64,000 nt of DNA, from positions 1,116,001-1,180,000 of the forward strand of contig NW_015622545.1 in NCBI RefSeq assembly GCF_000835495.1, written 5' to 3'. The DNA is from Cladophialophora immunda (taxonomy: Eukaryota; Ascomycota; Eurotiomycetes; Chaetothyriales; Herpotrichiellaceae). The position numbers and the translations under genes are program-made. Positions 33,311-44,452 of the stretch are shown piece after piece. Each line of letters starts with the position of its first letter. Position 1 is the first letter of the stretch. The notes under the pieces are model-generated. The model did no database searches. It was not told where the DNA came from and worked only from the letters and a program-made list of their open reading frames with translations.

Positions 33311-33315
33311 CATTG

Positions 33316-33735
33316 TGTTACGAACCGACCATATGGGAGGCCAAGGGAGAAAGGCAGGAAGGAAGGTCTACCGAGGAGAACATGTCAGACGCCAATGTCT
33401 TAGTAAACATATTAGCATAACTAAGCGGGGCAATAGAGTAATATACCTAGGTCGGCTTAGAAACATATTAATATGTTTAATATATTTAATAGAGTAACAT
33501 ACTAAATATATATCCCGAGTAGTATATAGCCGTACCTAGTTATATAGTTCTCCTTATAGTTAATAATAGTTATATAGAATCGAGTTCCTCACGATTATCT
33601 ACTATATATATAGGTCTATATACTATACACTTAGTTTCTAGTCTTAGCTATAGTATCCCTCTCTACTATATTACTAAGTAAACTACCGCGAGTTTACCTA
33701 TAGATACCTTACGTATCATATAGTAGCTCGTAATA
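33316..33735 (+). repeat. 5' LTR of the Gypsy element (420 bp)
   Basis: It aligns end to end with 40,073-40,492. Its first ~165 bp are little mutated, while the same positions of the 3' LTR carry about 23 changes, all C-to-T or G-to-A. Its inner end is mutated instead (CGTAATA for CGTAACA). Confidence 0.95.
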
Positions 33736-33774
33736 CATTAACTACTAGCTTAGATAGTAGCGGACTTAACGATA

Positions 33775-36590
33775 ATGTCTAATAGCTTTAACCCTAAGTC
33801 GCCTAAGCTTAGACTCACCTAGTAATCTAATACCTCTACTATAAGTATTACTACTTTAACTATTAATAATATAGAGGCCGGAAAGATAAAAGACGACCTT
33901 AAGGTTAAATAGTACTATAGAGATAGAAGTAAACTTAGTATATATCTTATATAGTTAAAGGCGGTATTTACCTTATAATATACTAAATACTCTACCTATA
34001 TAGAAAAAGTTTTATTTATAGGACTTTAGCTCTATAGATTAGCGTTTAAGTAGTTTAAACCTATTATAGAGGACTACCTTAGCTCTATATTAGTATAGCG
34101 AAGTTAAGAGATAAACGAAATCTTTAGGAACTTCTTAGTTTTTAAGGAAAGAATTAAGTAGATCTTTAGGATACTAAGAGAGGAATAGTTAGTAGCCTAG
34201 AGGATCTATTAACTTAAATAAATAGGATCCGCTACGCGATATTACGCTATATTCTAACGCTATACTTTGAAATTAGATTAGGAAGATAAAGCTTTCGCCT
34301 TAGTCTATTATTAGGGGCTAAAGGATTTAATTAAAGATAGAATAGGGATAGATTATCTTAACGAGTATAAATCACTTATTAAACTCTCTATTAAGACCAA
34401 TAACTAGTTATACGAACGCTAGATAGAAAGGAAAGGGACTTTTATAGGGGGTACGACTTATAAGAATAAATAATACTATAGAGAACTAATAGACTTAGAT
34501 ATAATCTAACGCGGTAGTTCCACTCACTAGAAAGCGCGAGGGGGATAATCTAAGGCTAGGAACGATAGGTCTCGTAGATTACTATAGTCGGAGCGAGAGA
34601 AACATAAGAAAAACAATCTATACTATGAATATAGAAAATCCGAATACCGTACGAAAGATTATAAGAACGGTCTAACGCTACATATAATAGATAACGGTAT
34701 AGCTAGTTATGAAGAAATAAAGGCCAATACTTCATAGGGAGCTTAGATAGTAGCTAATAGTTAGAGTAATATAGTATAGGAGGACTACCTAGGTACGGAA
34801 TCTCAAAGGAAGATAGGTAGATCTAAATAAGATATAAAGCCTAAGGAGGAAGCTACCTTAGAAGAACGGAAATAACTAGAAGAATTACAGTATTAGCTCT
34901 TATTATAGATAGCGTACTATAACGATAGATATATAACTTACTACTTAGAAAAGATTAGGAGTAGATAGTTTCTAAAATAATAAAGAAGAGTAGCGAGACG
35001 AGCTAATAAGCTAAAGCGTTAGGAAGTATTTAGGGCTAACTAAGAGAATACTAATAATAAATAGGGATTCTAGATAATGCGTATACTAGAACTAGAAGAA
35101 CCTACTATATTTATCGTAATTAAATATAATAATAAGGAAATAATAATAATTATACCTTACTAGAGATTATTAAAATACTAGTATAAGGATAATTACGGAC
35201 TAGAAGTAGAGTATCTCTACTCTATATTCGATTTAGGGTAGTTAGCTAATAAACTAATTTTAATCACGATAGAAATCTATTAGACTATAGAAATAGAATG
35301 CACTATTCTAGGGATACATTCGCATATAGGAAAAAGTGATAAAGCGTTTACAATACTAATTATATCGCTATAAGAATAGAGCCTTAATATAATAATGGTA
35401 CTAGAAGGCACTAGAATAGTATAATTAGTCTATATCTACGAAAGATATTAAGACTACTAGGTAATTACGTATATTAGAGAGGTATAGACTAATATTAGAG
35501 AATTATATGATAATATCGACCCGCTTATAGATTACTAACTAATATATACACTTTATAATAGTTACGTAAATAATAACATTATTATCTAAGAACTAAACGA
35601 GAACCTTATACTAGGGGAAGATACTATATACTAATAGTATATAGTACTAGAAAGTAATAAGTATAATATTAAGATCGTTACTAACTTCTAGAAGATAGAT
35701 GACTATAAGACTAAGTATTACCTTAAAATACTATACTAATATATAGTTTATAACCCTTTTAGGTTACTATAATTACTACTTAAGAGAATTAATATAAAAT
35801 AATACTAAGACTAGGAGTATAAATATAAAAAAGATATATACGTTTACTAACTAATAGAACTAATAATAGTTAAAATAAGACTTCTAGAGGGAACTATAAA
35901 GAGGATTATTATAAAAAGGAACGAACTTAAAGAAGTATAGCGAGAAAAAGGAGTTATTCTTAAGCTAATTCTATTAATATTAGGACTCCTAAGGAATAGA
36001 AAGATAATTAATAAACGCGAAGATCTAGACTATTACTATAAAAGACTTTTATACGAAGATAAAGACTACTAACGGTAATATAGAGATTATTTATATTACT
36101 AGAATATTAACCTAAGACGGCCCTATATACTAATACTTAAAGGAGTCTATACCGACCTTATAGAGATAAGCCGAATATATAATAAATAAGAATACTAATA
36201 AAGAAGACAATTATACTTACATTACTAAGAAAATATACTAAATATAATGTTTACTAATAGTAATGATAGCGGAGGAGATCTATATAGGCTATTTATTATC
36301 GAAGAAATAGTCGACGATAGAGTAGATAAAGACTTTATAATAGATGATTTCTACTACCTAAGTAAAGAGAAATACGATATAAAGATAAAATACCGATATA
36401 TCTATAATATTAATCTAGATATTGAGAACGTCCTAGCATACCCCGAGATATTTAAGATATTAGAAGAGTATTTCGATACTAAATACTAATAGAACGGAGA
36501 GCGATATATATACTAGCTAAAAAACCTATAAGTGACGACTTAATAAGGCGGAGGAGTTATAATAATAACCTAAGGGTTAGAAAGCCTTAA
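33775..36590 (+). pseudogene. Gypsy ORF1: gag with zinc knuckle and long C-terminal extension
   Basis: The frame opens at ATG 33,775. Treating TAG/TAA as former Gln codons, it stays coherent to about 36,590. A retrotransposon-gag segment lies at about 34,120-34,460 (KERIKQIFRILREE; later FALVYY, then GLKDLIKDRI and YKSLIKLSIKTNN). The zinc knuckle (CX2CX4HX4C) follows at 34,621-34,662, but all four ligand positions now read Tyr (TGC/TGT to TAC/TAT and CAT/CAC to TAT/TAC), exactly what RIP predicts. Between the knuckle and the protease lies about 1.9 kb more of the same frame, including an uninterrupted 80-codon piece at 36,247-36,489. That is far longer than usual in Gypsy elements, and I recognise no domain in it. 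The exact end is unclear. Confidence 0.75.
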
Positions 36591-39430
36591 GAGTTAAGAG
36601 AGATAACTATATTAGATAATCGTTACGTAGCCTTTACGGTAGAATTAGCGAATATTTAGATTACTATTATAATTAACTTAGGAGCTAACCAAAGCTATAT
36701 AAGTACGACTATAGTTAGAAAACTATACGAATATAAAGTAAAGAAAAGACTTCTATACTCCTTAAAGATAGTAGATAGACGACTATTAAGATAGATAACG
36801 ATAGAAATAAAAGACATTCCGTTAATAATTACGAAATATAAGGAAATAATAAACCTAGATATAATAGATATCCTAGGATATAACGTAGTTTTAGGAATAG
36901 ACTAGCTTTAAAAACATAATCTAATTATTAACTAGCGAATAAGGATAGTAATATTTACGAAATGTAGTACCGTATAAAGGGAGGACTAATTATCCCTAAA
37001 GGCTCTAAAGAGAACGATTTTAGTACGACTAATAGAACGTATACTAACTAACTCTAGTATTAGGAAAATACTACCGGAATATAAAGACTTTAAAGACCTC
37101 GCTAAAGAAAGAGAAGGTAACGCGGCCTTATTAGAATATAAACTATAGGATTATAAGATACCCTTAGAAGAAGAAAATAATCTAGAATACTACGTACGAC
37201 TAATTCTAATATCTAAAAAAGAGGAAGATTTCCTTAAGGAGTATATCGATAAGTATCTTATAAAGGAGTTTATTAAATCTTTAAAGTTAAAAGTAGCTTA
37301 TATAGTACTCTTTATACTAAAAAAGGACGGAGGATTAAGACTATATATTAACTATAGACGCCTTAACGTAATAATAAGGAAAAATCGATACTTAATACTA
37401 AGAATCGATAAATTATAGGACTAACTCTTAGAAGCTAAATAATTTACGATAATTAACGTTAGAGATACTTACTATAGGGTAAGAATAAAGGAAGGAGAGG
37501 AGTGAAAGACGGTATTTAGGACCTAATAGAGTCTATACGAATATTAAGTAATACTCTTTAGACTAACTAATACACTAACTACCTTCTAAGAACTTATTAA
37601 TAATACCCTAAGAGAGTACTTAGACGAGTTTATCGTCGCCTACTTAGACGATATTCTTATATTCTCTAAGACTTACGATAAGTATATCTAATATATACGA
37701 AAGATTCTATAAGCACTAAAAGAAAAGGATCTATTAATTAAATTAAGTAAATGCGAATTTTATATATATATAATAGTATTCCTAAGCTATATCGTATTAT
37801 TATAAGAACTAGTACTAAACCCTAATAAAGTTTAGACTATTAATAACTAGTCTATATTAATAAGTATAAAAGAAGTATAATAGTTCTTAGGTCTCATTAA
37901 CTACTATAGAAGGTTTATCTAAGGATTTTTAGGAATCGCGGTACCTCTAACGAATTTAATAAAGAAAGACTATATCTTTAACTAGGACGATAAATGCGAA
38001 TACGCCTTTAAGATACTAAAGGAATAAATAATCTCTATACTTATTCTTATATTATTTAACCTAGAAAAGGAGTTAATACTCGAAATTAATACGTTAGATA
38101 AGGTAATAGGGGTATATCTTATATAGAAAGATAAGAATAACCGATTATAACCTATAGTCTACTACTTAAGACAAATAACTTAACTAGAATTAAACTATAA
38201 TATTTATAATAAAGAATTACTTACTATTATAGAAGCATTACGATAATAGAGAGTATATCTAGAAGGGATAAAGTATCCGGTATAGATATTTACTAACTAT
38301 AAAAACCTCACTTACTAGATAACGATAAAGGACCTAAATAGACGGTAAGTGAGATAGGTAGAAACTTTAGTAAGATACGACTTTAGAATCTATTATATTA
38401 AAGGAACTGAAAATGGTTGAGTAGATATATTAAGTAGAAGACTAGACTATATAGGGATAGTAGGACCCGAACCTAATACGCTACTTAAGACTAACGGATA
38501 GATACTATAATATGGAGGATACGACCATCATCTAGTAATATATAGACACTATCTAAACATATTTAAGACACTAAAATTTAAGAAACTAATATCAGAAGAA
38601 GTAAGGATTAAGGTCGATAAAATAAAAGAACTACATAATATAATGTAAAAGGAATTATAGAAAATATTAGAAAAAATAGTAAAAAGAGAAAATAAAAGAA
38701 GATCTAAGAGACTAGACCTTAAAGAGGGAGAGATAGTCTATATAAGAAGAAAAAACATCAAAATAAAACGACTAAGCGATAAACTAGATCACACTAAAAT
38801 CGGACTATATTACATTAAAAAGAAACTAAGACTAGTTACGTATAAACTAGATCTCCTAAGGACATTAGAAATACATCCGGTATTCCATAAATCTCTACTA
38901 GAACTATATAAGGATCTAAACGTAAAACTAGGACTAGTAGAGGTCGATAAGGAAACGGAAGAACTAAAGTATAAGATTAAGAAATTAGTTAACTTTAGCC
39001 CTAGATTAGAAGCTATTAAATACGTCGATATATACCTAGTTAAGTAGTTAGAATACGATAATTTAGAGAATATCTAGGAATATAGCGATAACTTACTATC
39101 TAGAGTGAAGAGGGAATACTATTAAAAAATAGGTACGTAACCTATTATTCCTAAAGAACTAGAAGATAAGACTAATACTAGATATTAACGAAGAATAACT
39201 GATATAGGACTATACGAGATATAAGAAATAAAGCTAGAAAAGATATTAGCCTATTAAGGGTTCCTAGTACTAACGTAATACTTAGTATATTAGTTAATAA
39301 CGGAACCTAATATCTAGAAACTAAGAGAAAATATATCTAAGATACTTATTATTAAATACTACTAGTACTATATTAGATTATTAAGAATCGAGCTTAGGGA
39401 TTAGAATAAAGAGTAATAGTACTAAAGAAT
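36591..39430 (+). pseudogene. Gypsy pol: protease, reverse transcriptase, RNase H, chromodomain (integrase core absent)
   Basis: Pol is in the -1 frame relative to ORF1. The protease active site at 36,672-36,686 reads INLGA where DSGA/DTGA is expected; Asp to Asn is a RIP change. Reverse transcriptase keeps its catalytic motif VAYLDDILIFS (YLDD at 37,641-37,652). RNase H ends with RYDFRIYYIKGTENG and LSRRLDY at 38,376-38,450. Within about 300 bp, still in the same frame, come KLDHTKIGLYYIKKKL and LEIHPVFHKSLLE, the region C-terminal to the integrase core. Then comes a chromodomain-like segment (YLVK, stop for Trp, LEYDNLENI, about 39,000-39,110). The HHCC and DDE integrase regions, normally about 300 residues, have no room. 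The element as it stands could not integrate itself. Confidence 0.85.
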
Positions 39431-39453
39431 TATTAATTAGATAACTTAGGAGG

Positions 39454-39978
39454 CTACTCTATATCCCTAAACTTAAGAAAAGGGAGGGACGGATTAGAAA
39501 AAATAACCGCGTTAAAAGCTAGATTATCCTAAATAAAGGGATCTATATCTATTATCGCTATATCCGTACTATTATTATTATTAAGTAGGCCTAGAGTCGC
39601 TACCTTACGATCCGCTATATCCTCCTAACGCTTTATTAAGATGTCTACTCTTTTATTTATATTAGTAATGCGCTACTAAGTTTCTAATAATTATTTAGCT
39701 AAGGCTAATATTAAATTTTAGGCCTCTTAGTCTTACTAAATTAACTCCTACTTCTTATTTTTAAGTCGATTAAACTTAGCCTTAGAAAAGTAACTATAAT
39801 AGGTTATATTCTTTTTAATATAGAGACCGTACTTTAAATAGTTATAACGAATAATGTAAATAGAGTGCGATTTAGTATACTCTAAGTAGAGATTAGGGGC
39901 GCGGGAGCTAAGCTTTATAATAGTATTACCTAAGTTACGGTATTATTAGGATTAAGAGAGTTTTAGAACCTTTAGTAT
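39454..39978 (-). pseudogene. Antisense coiled-coil ORF between pol and 3' LTR
   Basis: On the minus strand a frame of about 175 codons runs from about 39,978 to TAG at 39,454. The stops inside it are TAA/TAG where Gln is expected, and the rest reads as good protein: LSSRAPNLYLEYTKSHSIYI, YLKYGLYIKKNITYYSYFSK, NLILALAK, RITNINKRVDILIKR, DIADRKVATLGLL and NAVIFSNPSLP. The middle has heptad spacing of a coiled coil, and the C-terminal part is acidic. The original start was probably ATG, now ATA, at 39,978. No enzyme motif is seen. Function unknown; position and orientation recall antisense accessory ORFs described in some LTR retrotransposons. Confidence 0.6.
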
Positions 39979-40058
39979 AATTAGTTATAAGGAGGAAATA
40001 AGAGGTGAAAGGGAAGGGATACGCTTACCTTAAGTACGTTAAGGGTAACGTATACGTT

Positions 40059-40072
40059 AAAGGAGGGGGAGG
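40059..40072 (+). promoter_or_regulatory. Polypurine tract
   Basis: A run of 14 purines (aaaggagggggagg) ends exactly one base before the 3' LTR, as required for priming of plus-strand synthesis. Confidence 0.85.
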
Positions 40073-40492
40073 TATTACGAACCGACTATATAGGAGGCTA
40101 AGGGAGAAAGGTAGGAAGAAAGGTCTACCGAGGAGAATATATTAGACGCTAATATCTTAGTAAATATATTAATATAACTAAGTAGAGTAATAGAGTAATA
40201 TACTTAGGTTAGCTTAGAAATATATTAATATATTTAATATATTTAATAGAGTAATATACTAAATATATATCCCGAGTAGTATATAGCCGTACCTAGTTAT
40301 ATAGTTCTCCTCGTAGTTAATAATAGTTATATAGAATTAAGTTCCTCACGATTATCTACTATATATATAGATCTACATACTATATACTTAGTTTCTAGTC
40401 TTAGCTACAGCGTCCCTCCCTACTATATCACTAAGTAAACCACCGTGGGTTTGCCTGTGGACACCTCACGTGTCATATAGCAGCTCGTAACA
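40073..40492 (+). repeat. 3' LTR of the Gypsy element (420 bp)
   Basis: It matches the 5' LTR over its full length. Its outer ~85 bp are clean (retaining CA and TG steps), and its inner part is strongly RIP-altered, the mirror image of the 5' LTR. Confidence 0.95.
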
Positions 40493-40497
40493 CATTG

Positions 40498-41700
40498 TCT
40501 GACCATTATGATAATCCGGAAGTCGATTTTCCAAACGATCCTTTCCTCTTGTTCTTCTGTCTATTCAATAGCACTATGCTGTTCGACAAAGCGATGTGGA
40601 TCGTCGACCTACTTGTTGATTTTGATCGGCTCTTGTACTACAGCGGATTGTAAATGTGGACAAATCGCCTTGGAGCCTCGGGAAGGATGCAGTCCCTTGT
40701 ACCAAAGACGACCTTGGTCGCACAGGAATCTTTGTGAGCGATGTCGTCCTCGAAGGCAAGGACGGATATTTTGAGGCCCTGAGGGTCGATTCGAACGCAT
40801 CGAATGGCTTCAAAAGCTGGATCGAAAGCTCTCCCCTGGGTAGAGGGATTCGCGAAACCCATTTTAAACCGGCATCCTGATGCAACTTGATTCAGGCCTC
40901 CACCGCCATCGTCGGCCACGGGCTTGCACCTTTCAGGGCTGTTGACACGTACCATGTGGTCTCCATCGCGCACCATCATCACCTCACCTGCTTCCATCCT
41001 CCTTTCAGAGCCAATGTGTCCTCTTTCTCCATGTCCTTTTTTTCAACTCTTCAGCTTCGACGGCCCAAGACCTTTGTTCTTCGTCTGGGTCTTTATGACC
41101 ACTGCGGGATTACTGACGCTGCCGCTCTTTGGACTTGCATTTGTCTTTGCTCATGTTCCTCTTCAGCAATCCGCGAAATTGTTGTTACCATTCCCTGAGC
41201 CCCTGTGAATGAATTGAATGGACAACACTGGTCTATTCCTACCGCAAATTTCACCTCGACATTACTGTTCTCCGCGAACCCATATTTAGCACGTGGTATC
41301 CTTCCTCTTTAGCGAAAGTAAGGGATGCTGTGGGCGCCATAGCATGTTTGTTGTGCCTTTGGGTTGCTCGTCTTCATGGAACAAAGGTAGCAGCTATGAT
41401 CTATAGGGTATCTCACCATGATGGCAAGGCTTGTGGAACAAGAGGTACGTCCAGGTGCAGTTGCTTACCAAGCCCTGAGGCCGCTTCCCATTTGAATGGG
41501 TTGTTTGGCGCAGCTGGATCCAGTTGTAAGACATCAGCCGCCAACGATATGGTCGATCCTGAGAGGAGCCGCGATAAACTTCGTCCTGCCCTTCGTCAAC
41601 GGTATGATTCTGAGTTTCGGTGAGCACAAATTTGCTTTCCGGTTGGAGTGGAATTCAACAAATGTAAGCCATTGAGCGAATCCCCCATGAACTTCGACAC
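40498..41700. other. Normal-composition flank, no supported gene
   Basis: A 119-codon minus frame (40,638-40,997) and a plus frame ending near 41,208 with hydrophobic wording (FVWVFMTTAGLLTLPLFGL) are the best candidates, but they overlap other frames and have no domain. RIP stops abruptly at the end of the target duplication (40,497). Confidence 0.35.
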
Positions 41701-41880
41701 TCACTCACCGACTATGCTGTACTTTATTTTATTTTGTATTGTTTCATTATGGTTTTTCTTGTCCTGTTCACGATCTTCGCTCGCTCGCTCGCTCGTTCGC
41801 TTTTGTGAGTTATTGATGGATGGGGCGAGATGTTCAAGCGAGATCGTGCCCCTTGCTACGTGCCCACCGCATGTCGTCCG
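41701..41880 (+). repeat. Dispersed 'TATGCTGTACTTTATTTTATTTTG' family copy
   Basis: This is a diverged, fuller copy of the 24,503 family: TTTTR repeats, 'cttgtcctgttcacgatctt', 'cgctcgctcgctcg', 'gtgagttattgatggatgg' and 'ttcaagcgagatcgtgcccc'. An 11-C run lies shortly downstream, near 41,911. Confidence 0.65.
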
Positions 41881-42674
41881 TCACACTTTGTGCCCCCGAC
41901 ATTATGTGTCCCCCCCCCCCCAATGTGTGAACTCGGGTCTAAAATAGACGCAGCTCGAGCGATTCAGAGCGGTGCATCCGATGATTTCAACAAGGTCACA
42001 CGGATGGCTACGGCCATGATGGGACAATGTGGGGGCAATATGGCGACAGAAGAGACTGTTGGAATCGCCGCTAGGAAGGGAGCGGTGTGGCTCGTACCAG
42101 GGACTTCCATGATGCTGGGTACATGGAAAAACTGTCTCGAAGGACGAGACTCGGCAATTGAGATATGGGAGAAACGGGGCTGTACAATGGTCTAGGCCGC
42201 TCACGGTGGCGCGGTCGCTTACCCGCATGTGGGTCACCGGAGACAAAGCAAGGACCGGTCGAGATGCCGACACAATGTGGAGTCTGAGTGGGGGTTTTGA
42301 GGTGGCTCTCCACTCAAACTCCGCTTTTGTGAGCCGAAGCCAGTCCCTGGGTATAGATTTGGCGACAACTTACGAGTGAGGTTTGAAGGACACCTGTGGT
42401 TCAAACCCGGACGTAGTGATGTTGGACTAGACTACCGAAGAGGGGCATTGAGTGAGAATCTCCGGAGCCGCACAGACATGATCGGGCTGCCTCGTGCAGC
42501 TCTTGCGTCGGAATGCCGGTGCTGCCCACCAGAAAGGTTCTCCAGAATAATAAAAATACCACCACGGACTTGCCCTCGCGTGACATACAGACTAGCCAGG
42601 CGTGGACGGCTGCATCGCACATATAGCACGCTTGCGGCCCGATCGAATATCCTCTGAGCACCGTCGACATCAAG
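41881..42674. other. Open stretch, unassigned
   Basis: A plus frame ending at 42,195 contains MMGQCGGNMATEETVGIAAR and LVPGTSMMLGTWKNCLEG, which might be a real short exon. No domain is recognised. Confidence 0.3.
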
Positions 42675-42799
42675 ATGAAGCATAGTGCGTCTTCCCTGGC
42701 GTTGATTTTCCTTGCGGCCAGTTTCGGCGCCGCTGCCACACTGGTGGGAAATGCTCACGGCCACGTCCGCCGGGATGCCAGAGGCAGTTTCCACGAAAG
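42675..42799 (+). pseudogene. Signal-peptide first exon of a secreted protein, rest missing
   Basis: ATG 42,675 opens a 41-codon frame that begins MKHSASSLALIFLAASFGAA, a classic signal peptide (basic start, hydrophobic core, small residues). It then continues through GNAHGHVRRDARGSFHE and ends at a perfect GTAGGT donor (42,800). The RR could be a Kex2-type processing site. His/Arg-rich propeptides of this kind are common in fungal secreted cell-wall proteins. No matching acceptor and second exon can be recognised before the repeat-like 'tttttcaaccttttt' tract at 42,935-42,957. It is either a truncated gene or one with an exon that I cannot identify. Confidence 0.4.
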
Positions 42800-43458
42800 G
42801 TAGGTCGACAGAACGAGTCGCTGTCTTACCCATGGAACTGGAAAATCTCACACCTGATCGTGACAACTACTACCACATTGCCTTTGTTCCCCGCACAACC
42901 CCTCACACACCTGCACACTGCGCTCAAGTTTTCAACCTTTTTCAACCTTTTTCAATGCAGACCCCACTCTAGCACCTAGGACTGCGCACACACCGGAAAC
43001 CACTTCCAGAATGTCAATCTGCATCCAGCACACAACTCAGTCTGCAGTGGCGCGGCAGGCCCCAGATCGCATTGGTCAGTTCCCCATTTCATGCGATAGA
43101 TTCGTCTACCAGCTTTGATCCTCTCAGCGTGCCTCTCCCCAAAGTCGGCCGAAATGCCACCCGGCTGGATTCCTTGCCAGATATTTCTGCCCCCTCGGGG
43201 TTGGGGTTGTTCTTTTTCGAAAGCCGCCATCTGTTCAAGAGCTCGCGTAACATTTGCAAATTTCTGTCGAACCCGGTGACGCGAACGGGCTCTTCAGATT
43301 CTCTAGACAGTATGCCACGTCATAGAATACAGCCGCTTTGGTGTCGAGAATCTGAAATCCGAGGCGTCGCGTACGGACTGTATATCACAGCGCAACCTAA
43401 ACCAGGCAAGACCGCTGTTAAGGGTGCAATTGAGATATGAATTATCAGACTGAGGAGT
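42800..43458. other. Repeat junction and unassigned frames
   Basis: 'ttttcaacctttttcaatgcagacc..ctct' at 42,940-42,970 also occurs near 11,365-11,400, so a dispersed repeat passes here. Frames on both strands to 43,440 are unassigned. Confidence 0.35.
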
Positions 43459-43725
43459 CTAAAAACCAGTGTGCAGGGTTTGAGCCGATTTCAGTTGACT
43501 AGCATGTAACGCACCAACGCCTTTCCCAAGGTTGTAAGGCTTCAATAGCACTTGATGTTGATGACGAAGTCTCTCATCGTTTGCGTCCGTAGGTTTATAT
43601 CCAGGTCGGCGTGTCAGACCGTCCGGTTTGGTGCCTTGTTTACCGCGTCGGTAGTCGATCTGGAAGTGGAATTCAGACAAGAATTCACTCACCCACCAGC
43701 CTGCCGGAGTCAATGCCCCTTTGCA
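43459..43725 (-). pseudogene. Gypsy RNase H C-terminal fragment, little mutated
   Basis: The minus frame includes [40 protein letters not shown] and [12 protein letters not shown]. This is the end of the RNase H domain of a Ty3/Gypsy polyprotein (pattern FLSEFxFxIxYRPGKxNxKPDALTRR). It belongs to a different lineage from the element at 33-40 kb and has few or no RIP stops. Upstream of 43,725 the wording is lost, and after 43,459 a stop ends the frame, so only about 85 codons survive. Confidence 0.75.
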
Positions 43726-44047
43726 GCATTTGGGACAGGTGTCGGCCGAGAAGCGTGTCGACGCGATCTCGGCGAATGCAGGGACGGCAGGAGAACGCGC
43801 CAGTACTGGGGAGAGTCTCTGTAAGGCAAATGCCACCCTGACGGCAGCCAGAATAGGCCACGTTCTCTGCCTAGTGAAATATATCGGAATGTACCTTATG
43901 ATATAGAAACTAAGGCCCGTGCGTACATGACTACAGGTGCCTCCTACGCCAGCGACGTAGCCGTCGACCTACCCGAGAGTAGATTTACGGCCGGCATATA
44001 GGAGAAATCTAGGAGGTTAGGAGACTAGGTAACTATCCCTTCCTTAA
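43726..44047. other. Transition into AT-rich DNA
   Basis: Composition changes within about 100 bp around 43,880-43,920, from normal to RIP-type. No gene or element end is recognised. Confidence 0.4.
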
Positions 44048-44452
44048 TGTTACGAGCTGCTATATGACACGTAAGGTGTCCATAAGCAAACCCGAGGTAG
44101 TTTACTTAGTAATATAGTGGGGAGGGGCGATATAGCTAAGACCGGAAACTAAGCGTATAGTATATAGACCTATACGTATAGTAGGTAATCGTGAGGAACT
44201 CGATTCTATATAACTATTATTAACTATAAGGAGAACTTATATAACTAAGTATAGCTATATACTACTCGGGATATATATTTAGTATATTACTCTATTAAAT
44301 ATATTAAATATATTAATATATTCCGGAGTCTACTTAGGTATATTACTCTATTACTCCGCTTAGTCGTACTAATATATTTACTAAGATATTAGCGCCTAAT
44401 ATATTCTCCTTAGTTAACCTTCCTTCCTACTTTCTCCCTTAGTCGCCTATAT
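44048..44452 (-). repeat. Truncated LTR of the 33-kb Gypsy family, inverted
   Basis: It starts with TGTTACGAGCTGC, the reverse complement of the Gypsy LTR end, and follows that LTR for about 405 of 420 bp with RIP changes. The last ~15 bp are missing because the next LTR family begins at 44,453. No partner LTR or internal region is present nearby. Confidence 0.85.

Larger units (their letters stand above)
33311..40497 (+). mobile_element. Complete RIP-inactivated Ty3/Gypsy chromovirus-like LTR retrotransposon
   Basis: The element (33,316-40,492, 7,177 bp) has two 420-bp LTRs with TGTTACG...CGTAACA ends, flanked by CATTG on both sides (33,311-33,315 and 40,493-40,497). Order inside: ORF1 (gag with a zinc knuckle and a long extension), protease, reverse transcriptase, RNase H, integrase C-terminal and chromodomain segments, an antisense ORF, a polypurine tract and the 3' LTR. 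ORF1 is in one frame and pol in the -1 frame. The interior is saturated with RIP changes: TpA is very common, CpA/TpG nearly absent and CpG retained. Stops are almost all TAA/TAG. The insertion interrupts otherwise normal-composition DNA. Confidence 0.95.
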
